A stretch of 44,531 nucleotides of DNA from Actinomycetota bacterium. Its GTDB lineage: Bacteria; Actinomycetota; Thermoleophilia; Solirubrobacterales; 70-9. Of the stretch, positions 40,011 to 44,531 are shown piece after piece. Below the pieces are notes generated by a model. It saw nothing but the letters and a program-made list of their open reading frames with translations, did no database searches and was not told the origin of the DNA. Position numbers and translations under genes: made by a program. Each line of letters opens with the position of its first letter. Positions within the stretch are counted from its first letter, which is position 1. Location: positions 1 through 44,531 of the forward strand of contig JAFDWO010000102.1 in assembly GCA_018268415.1 (NCBI GenBank), written 5' to 3'.

Positions 40011-40059
40011 GTTGATGGGCCGAAAGCTCCACCATCTCTGGAGTTTTCGGCCCATCAAC
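40011..40059. repeat. Family G hairpin 4
   Basis: 21-bp arms (40011-40031 and 40039-40059) with a single G-T wobble around CCATCTC. Outer arm GTTGATGGGCCGAAA. It lies 28 bp after the methyltransferase stop and upstream of the P450 promoter region, so it can separate the two units. Confidence 0.92.
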
Positions 40060-40087
40060 CGGGAGGCTGCGGCGAAAGGCGCGCGGC

Positions 40088-40867
40088 TCAGTCGTGGGTG
40101 AGGACGAGGTGGCGGAGGCGCCAGGTGATCGTCGCCTCGACTTCTCCCTGGGCGATGCGCTCGAGCGCCGTGGCGAGGGCGCTCAGCTCCTCCGGCCCGT
40201 GCGCCGCGGCCACCTCGGGCCGGCCGCGCCAGGTCTCCAGGTTCATCGCGAACATGCGCGCCGCGACCGCGGCGGGCGGTGAGAGCTCGGCCACCGAGCT
40301 GCTCCGCAGCCCCGGGTGCTCGCGCAGGCCCGCGTCGAGCTCGGGACCGACGTCCAGGGTGGTGCCGTTGGCGGCGAGCATCTCGCGCTGCAGGTCCAGG
40401 TAGGCGGTGAGGGTCGGATCCTCGGTCGCGATCGAGTCGACCTCCTCGAGCAGCAGGGCGCCGCGCTCCGAGAGCCGCCCGCGCCAGACGTCGATCGCGG
40501 CGAGCGGATCGCGCAGGTGGGTCAGCAGCATGCGGGCGAAGATCAGGTCGGCGTCGATGACTTCCAGGGGGAGGTCGAGGGCGTCGGCGCAGAGGAGGCG
40601 TGTGCGGTCGTCGGCGATGCGTTTGGCCGCCGCGGCGACGAAGGCGGGGGAGATGTCGACGCCGAGGACGCGCGCCGGGCCGACCGTCGCGCGGATCAGC
40701 TCGGTGGTGAAGCCCGGTCCACAGCCAAGGTCGATCGCGAACCCCGGCGCCACGCCCGCCCGCGTCAGCAGGAACTGGCGCGTCGTCTTCGCGAAGGTCG
40801 CGGCGACGAGCGCGAGCCGGCGCGCCGCCAGGCCCGAATCGCCAAAGGTGTAGTCGCCGCCGTTCAT
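40088..40867 (-). CDS. Class I SAM-dependent methyltransferase
   Basis: 259 residues from MNGGDYTFGDSGLAARRL. The SAM motif I is FAIDLGCGPGFTTELI; the acidic residue of motif II is in VLGVDISPAFVAAAA; motif III-like DADLIFARMLLTHLRDP and LSERGALLLEEVDSI follow. The rest is a helical lid. It is similar to small-molecule methyltransferases of the UbiE/trans-aconitate type; the acceptor is unknown. It is downstream of the YcaQ-like gene on the same strand, with a 106-bp gap, and is closed by the family G hairpin. Confidence 0.9.
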   Translation of the reverse strand: MNGGDYTFGDSGLAARRLALVAATFAKTTRQFLLTRAGVAPGFAIDLGCGPGFTTELIRATVGPARVLGVDISPAFVAAAAKRIADDRTRLLCADALDLPLEVIDADLIFARMLLTHLRDPLAAIDVWRGRLSERGALLLEEVDSIATEDPTLTAYLDLQREMLAANGTTLDVGPELDAGLREHPGLRSSSVAELSPPAAVAARMFAMNLETWRGRPEVAAAHGPEELSALATALERIAQGEVEATITWRLRHLVLTHD

Positions 40868-40973
40868 CGCCTCGCGTCGTGCTTTCGGCGGAACGCCCCG
40901 CGGTTGCCGTCGTCGATTTCGGGCCGCCGTTGCGCATCCGGGGACGGCCGCCGGTCGGCCGGTCGGCGCGCGC

Positions 40974-42236
40974 TCACTCGCCGCCCGCCTCGACCGCGCC
41001 CCGCAGCGCCGTCGCCAGGTCGCCTTTGCGCCCGACCTCGACCCCACCGAGTCCGAGCCACCCCGACACCAGCCGCAGTTCGTCGGCCAGCTCGCGCGCC
41101 ACCTCGGCCACCTCGACCCCCGGCTCGGCGAACGCGCCGACCACCCGCAGGACGCCCGCCTGCCGGTCGCTTTTCAGATCGACCCGGCCGACCAGCCGGT
41201 CGCCGAGCAGGAACGGAAGGACGTAGTAGCCGTGCACGCGCTTCGGCGCCGGCACGTAGATCTCGATCCGATAGCGGAAGTCGAAGAGCCGTTCGGTCCG
41301 CTCGCGCGCCCAGACCATCGAGTCGAACGGGGTGAGCAGGGCGCGCGCCCGCACCCTCCGCGGCGCCTCGAGGTCGTGGGGCGCGTAGGCGGGGGCGCTC
41401 CAACCCTCCACCGCAACCGTCCGCAGCGCCCCTGCCTCGACCAGCTCCGCCAGCCGCGCCTTCGAGTCCTTGCGCGGCAGGCGGAAATAGTCGCCGAGGT
41501 CGGGCTCCGTCGCCACCCCGAGCCGGCGCGCGGCGAAGAGCAGCAGCTCGCGCTGGGCCTCCGCCTCCGGCGGCGTCGGCATTGCCAGCACCGCGGCGGG
41601 CAGGACGCGCTCGGGGAGGTCGTAGAGCCGCTCGAAGTTGACCCGCCGCTCGGCCGTCACTTGGCCGGAGAAGAAGAGGTACTCGAGCGCGACCTTGCCC
41701 GCGTTCCAGTTCCACATCTCGCCCGCCCGGCGCTCCCGCTTCGGGCTGCCGACCGCCGACGCGCGGATCGGCCCCTCGTCGCGGACCAGCTCCAGCACCC
41801 GCCGCACCAGCCCCGGCTCGTCCCTGGCGACCCGCGCCACCCCTTTCCAGGCGAGCTCGTCGGCGCGCGCCATCCGCCAACGCAGCAGCGGCTGCATGTC
41901 GATCGGGATCAGCGACGCCTCGTGCCCCCAGTACTCGAAGAGCTCGCGCCGATCCACTCGCGCCCGCCCATCCTGCCCGTCCTGGTGGACCGTCAACAGG
42001 TCGAGCGTCTCCCGCGGATAGGGCCCGAGCCGCGAGAACAGCGGCATGTAGTGGGAGCGGCTGAAGACGTTGACCGAGTCGAGCTGGACGATCCCGAGCG
42101 CGTCCAGGGCCCGCCGCAGGTGCCGCACGTCGACCCGCCCCCGCGGCCGCGCCCGTCCCAGACCCTGCGCCGCGATCGCCGCCCGCCGCGCCTGCGCGGC
42201 GCTCAGCTCGATCTGGGCGGGGACGTTGACGGCCAC
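40974..42236 (-). CDS. YcaQ/AlkX-type DNA glycosylase (HTH_42 winged-helix family)
   Basis: 420 residues. The family blocks are clear: LSAAQARRAAIAAQGL, the catalytic Q51-L-D53 in GIVQLDSVNVFSRSHYMPLF, EYWGHEASLIPIDMQPLLRW, WNWNAGKVALEYLFFSGQVT and VWARERTERLFDFRYRIEIY. The Q-x-D motif is that of the AlkX/YcaQ branch, which unhooks DNA interstrand crosslinks and removes bulky alkylated bases; the AlkZ branch has Q-x-Q. Acts on cytosolic DNA. The gene is single and precedes the methyltransferase. Full-length and apparently intact. Confidence 0.9.
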   Translation of the reverse strand: MAVNVPAQIELSAAQARRAAIAAQGLGRARPRGRVDVRHLRRALDALGIVQLDSVNVFSRSHYMPLFSRLGPYPRETLDLLTVHQDGQDGRARVDRRELFEYWGHEASLIPIDMQPLLRWRMARADELAWKGVARVARDEPGLVRRVLELVRDEGPIRASAVGSPKRERRAGEMWNWNAGKVALEYLFFSGQVTAERRVNFERLYDLPERVLPAAVLAMPTPPEAEAQRELLLFAARRLGVATEPDLGDYFRLPRKDSKARLAELVEAGALRTVAVEGWSAPAYAPHDLEAPRRVRARALLTPFDSMVWARERTERLFDFRYRIEIYVPAPKRVHGYYVLPFLLGDRLVGRVDLKSDRQAGVLRVVGAFAEPGVEVAEVARELADELRLVSGWLGLGGVEVGRKGDLATALRGAVEAGGE

Positions 42237-42558
42237 GTGCCGATTCTGGCCGACGCGGCAGGTCAGCGCGGAGCGGGCGCGCTCGACGCGGACGCGGACG
42301 GACCTCGACGCTCGCGCGCGCGGACGCGGACGCTCGAGGCGAGCCCGCTCCGCGCTTGAGGATCAGCGAGTCCGTCGCGGTCAGGCGCCCGGCGGCGGCG
42401 GTCAGTGCGACCTTTGACTTCTCCTTGGCCTTGGCGGGTCAGCTGCACCTTCGCCGAGACCGGATAGACGCCGCCGCCGAACGCTGCCGGCCCGTCGCGG
42501 CGACCTGAAGGGGGCTCGGCCCCTTCGGAAGGGGTCAGATCCCCTGTGTGGGTTCCGC
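42237..42558. other. Gap with GC-rich hairpins and gene remnant
   Basis: Contains a 14-bp-arm inverted repeat (42265-42278 AGCGCGGAGCGGGC and 42343-42356) enclosing GCGGAC-rich simple sequence, the decayed reading frame at 42340-42500, and a CCCCTTCGGAAGGGG palindrome with a following GGGGTCAGATCCCC near 42519-42544. No intact gene is seen. Confidence 0.6.
42340..42500 (-). pseudogene. Remnant of a surface-protein C-terminus, frameshifted
   Basis: On the minus strand one frame reads FGGGVYPVSAKVQLT. After a one-base shift the next frame continues KAKEKSKVALTAAAGRLTAT, then DSLILKR. Together this resembles the Lys-rich beta-sandwich repeat (VxAKVxLTAKAKKKLK...VTLTATATD) common at the end of secreted actinobacterial proteins. 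There is no start codon, signal peptide or upstream domain, so this is a fragment. It seems to have been trimmed by the hairpins on both sides. Confidence 0.5.
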
Positions 42559-42735
42559 TCAGCTGCGCCGCGAGCGGTCGTCGCCGAAGAAGCGCGAGCC
42601 GCAGACGCCGACCAGCTCGACCAATCCCCAGATCACCAGCAGCGCGGCGCCGCAGAAGGCGGCGAGGCCGGGCGAGACGTAGGCCGCGACCGCGACCAGG
42701 CACAGGGGAAGTAGGAAGCGCTCCATCCCTTCCAT
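42559..42735 (-). CDS. 58-residue membrane protein
   Basis: Starts MEGMERFLLPLCLVAVAAYV; GGGAGG lies just before the ATG, and an in-frame ATG at 42726 is an alternative. Two hydrophobic stretches (LLPLCLVAVAAYVSPGLAAF and AALLVIWGLVELVGV) are split by SPG, and the tail is charged (GSRFFGDDRSRRS). Two-span hairpin membrane protein, function unknown. It lies 67 bp downstream of the Tat-exported hydrolase gene on the same strand and may be co-transcribed with it. Confidence 0.6.
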   Translation of the reverse strand: MEGMERFLLPLCLVAVAAYVSPGLAAFCGAALLVIWGLVELVGVCGSRFFGDDRSRRS

Positions 42736-42802
42736 TGTCCTCCCGCTACCCCAGCGCGAGCTACCCCGAAACTGAGAAATTTTCTCCGCTTACTGCAGCC
42801 GT

Positions 42803-44173
42803 TCAGGCCTTGACCGGCTGCGCGTGCGTTTCCAGCCAGTCGAAGACGCGTTCGTTGCGCAGCTGCGGCGCCATCGGCTCGCAGTGGTACTCGGCGCCCT
42901 CGGCGACGGTGAACGGGATCAGCGTGCTCGACTTCCCGATCCAGCGGTGCAGCTGCTCCTGCTGGCCGGTGAAGGAGGCTTCCAGCTCGGGTGCGGTGAT
43001 CGCGGTCGGCATCGGGATGCGGCGCGCCTCGGCGCGGCTGAGGACGAAGCGCCGGGCGTTGGTCATGCGTTCGTAGCCGCCGCCGTTGCCGTAGATCTCG
43101 GAGCGCTTGGCGATGCTGAAGCGGTCCGCCTCTGACACTTTGGTGGGGATCTCGTCCCACACCCGGTCGAACTCCGTGGCCCGGCCTTCCTGCAGCAGCT
43201 TCAACATGAAGCCGGGTAGTTCGTGCTGCCAGTCGGAGAATACGTCGGTCACGCCGGTGTCACAGACGAGGGCCGCGAGCCGGTGCTCGTGGGTCGCGGC
43301 GCGCGCGACCAGGTAGCCGCCGAAGCTCTGGCCGATCAGGGAGATCCGCCGTCGGTCGACGTCGCCGCGGGAGCGCAGGAAATCGACGACGGGGGTGATC
43401 ACCCGCTCCCACTGGGGGATGAAGACCTGGTTGCGGAGGAAGAGGTTCGCCCCCTGGCCCGGCCCTTCGAGGATCAGCGCGTTCCAACCACGTTCGAGCG
43501 CCGCCGCGCCGCCGTACACGTACATGTCGATGTTCTGCGCGTCGGAGCCGTTGTTGAGGATCACCGTCGGTCGCGGCCCCTTGCCGCCGGGGCTGAGGAA
43601 CCAGCCCGGCAGCGTGCCGCCTTCCCAGGGGATCGTGACCGGCTCGAAGCGGGGCTGGAAGAGCGCCCCGGCTCGCGCCCAGGCGGCCTCCATCTCCTTG
43701 TAGATGATGCCCTCGTGCCGGCGGGTGGGGGACTTCGAGGCGAGCACGAAGAAGAGCGCCTGGTCGAGGTACATGGCCGCCCGCAGGTAGCTCGAGCGGG
43801 CGCTCGCCGTGCGCCCCGCGGCGTGCTCCTCGTCGGCACGCACGCGCGTCCGGAGACCGAGTCGCAGGAACTCCTCGAAGGTCGCCCGGTAGGTATCGCC
43901 CTTGCCGTGGATGCGATCGAACGTGGCCAGCACCTCGCCGACCTCGGAGACGCCGTACCCGGCCCCGCCGAGGGCGAAGAGCATCTGGAAGTTCAGCCGT
44001 TCTTCCTTGAAGAAGACGGTCGCGGCCCGCTTCTCCGGACCCGCACCGCCAGATTTGGTCGCCCCGGCCGCCGAGGCGAGCCCCGGCACCCCGCCCAGCG
44101 CCCCGGCCGCCCCCGCCGCAAGCGCGCCACCCAGCAGGCGGCGACGAGAGAGGGATGAGCTCCGAGCGTCCAA
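42803..44173 (-). CDS. Tat-exported alpha/beta hydrolase (FrsA/DUF1100-like)
   Basis: 456 residues from a TTG at 44173 with GGGGGG upstream. The N-terminus is a twin-arginine signal: SLSRRRLLGGALAAGAAGAL. A helical cap region (~50-175) precedes the hydrolase fold: NNGSDAQNIDMYVYGGAAAL (oxyanion side), the nucleophile S283 in LIGQSFGGYLVA, Asp in the AALVCDTG or TAITAPELE region, and the catalytic H430 in EGAEYHCEPM. It is close in layout to the pseudooxynicotine-hydrolase/FrsA group, which cleaves C-C or ester bonds. Export through Tat suggests a folded or cofactor-bound enzyme. Substrate unknown. Confidence 0.87.
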   Translation of the reverse strand: MDARSSSLSRRRLLGGALAAGAAGALGGVPGLASAAGATKSGGAGPEKRAATVFFKEERLNFQMLFALGGAGYGVSEVGEVLATFDRIHGKGDTYRATFEEFLRLGLRTRVRADEEHAAGRTASARSSYLRAAMYLDQALFFVLASKSPTRRHEGIIYKEMEAAWARAGALFQPRFEPVTIPWEGGTLPGWFLSPGGKGPRPTVILNNGSDAQNIDMYVYGGAAALERGWNALILEGPGQGANLFLRNQVFIPQWERVITPVVDFLRSRGDVDRRRISLIGQSFGGYLVARAATHEHRLAALVCDTGVTDVFSDWQHELPGFMLKLLQEGRATEFDRVWDEIPTKVSEADRFSIAKRSEIYGNGGGYERMTNARRFVLSRAEARRIPMPTAITAPELEASFTGQQEQLHRWIGKSSTLIPFTVAEGAEYHCEPMAPQLRNERVFDWLETHAQPVKA

Positions 44174-44531
44174 GACCCCCCTGTGATCGGCAGCGACCCG
44201 GCCGGACTTGAGCCTCGGACCGGCTCGACTGCGACGGCGGCAGGGGACTCCGCCTTGCTGCGCCCGGACTGGAACGGGCCCTTGCCGGCCGGCGCCCGGG
44301 GGGGATGGGCCCTGAAACCGGCGCCCGGGAAGGGATGGGGCCTGGAGAAGCTGGCGCCCCGGGAAAGCCCCCGGCCCCCTCGAGCTGCCGCCCGCAGGGG
44401 AAAGGCCCCGACCCCCTCGAGCTGGCGCCCGTGGCGACAAGGGATGCGGCCGTCTCGTCCACGGCCCGGGCAGGCTGTGGCCGTGGCCGAGACGGCCGGG
44501 TATGAAAGCGGTGGAGGAAGGCCCACGTGAG
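44174..44531. repeat. Start of repeat island, copy 3 (same orientation as copy 1)
   Basis: Degenerate ~40-nt repeats with CTGGCGCCCGGG / CCCCCTCGAGCTG (about 44285-44445) are followed by hairpin B (44448-44497) and the conserved GGGTATGAAAGCGGTGGAGG, then AAGGCCCAC. The order matches 1-235. The window ends inside it. The promoter of the hydrolase gene should lie in the first part but was not recognised. Confidence 0.85.
44448..44497. repeat. Hairpin B, copy 3
   Basis: Arms GGCCGTCTCGTCCACGGCC and near-complement around CGGGCAGGCTGTG. It is the third copy of the element, again followed by GGGTATGAAAGCGG as in copy 1. Confidence 0.92.

Noticed and set aside
1..44531. Whole window as a composite transposon or integrative element bounded by the direct island copies
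   Set aside because: No transposase, integrase, relaxase or cargo typical of mobile elements, a third inverted copy in the middle, and housekeeping-type genes throughout.

Overview
The window is very GC-rich and gene-dense. It frequently uses GTG starts, has many ATGA/TGATG stop-start overlaps, and carries typical high-GC Gram-positive families: a paired YrbE/MlaE permease operon, a RodZ-like protein, a GntR/YtrA regulator, NhaA-DsbA, and a TetR next to a P450. Secreted proteins with Lys/Pro-rich tails and a Cys-containing Ig-like tail fit an actinobacterium of the Thermoleophilia (Solirubrobacterales-like) lineage. That placement is inference. No phage, plasmid, transposase or integrase gene was seen.

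Layout. 1-1158: a non-coding island of tandem repeats and long palindromes. 1159-10466: secreted proteins, HU, an ArsR-DUF899-SRPBCC-small membrane protein operon, a VWA protein, a seven-repeat secreted protein, an NlpC/P60-like protein, an aldo/keto reductase and an ArsR-MFS pair. 10569-15100: RodZ-like protein, GntR, two YrbE/MlaE permeases without MCE or ATPase partners, and a fatty acid desaturase. 15185-24300: MmcQ/YjbR and an NhaA-DsbA fusion, a FUSC membrane protein, an M19 dipeptidase, a Lys/Ala-tailed membrane protein, Gfa-like and collagen-like proteins, tRNA-Val(TAC) and peptidase T. 24301-25475: a second island, an inverted copy of the first. 25476-28032: a YeiH-type transporter and a VOC protein. 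28059-37818: seven overlapping genes on the minus strand for an exopolysaccharide. 38058-44173: TetR/P450, methyltransferase, YcaQ-type glycosylase, a decayed gene, a small membrane protein and a Tat-exported hydrolase. 44174-44531: the start of a third island copy, in the same orientation as the first.

How the genes fit together. The polysaccharide operon encodes a GT2, a GT4, a pyruvyl transferase-like protein, a 1007-residue flippase/GT-C fusion, a cellulose-synthase-type GT2, a GH8 glucanase and a PAPS-type sulfotransferase. This suggests a glucan-like polymer that is pyruvylated and sulfated at the envelope. Around it are envelope stress and lipid functions (desaturase, YrbE pair, NhaA, FUSC).

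The most unusual signal is the palindromes. At least five families of long, near-perfect inverted repeats recur. Some sit at gene 3' ends and even contain the stop codon. Some build the two large islands. One lies in frame inside the flippase/GT fusion and is translated, like a protein-coding palindromic element.
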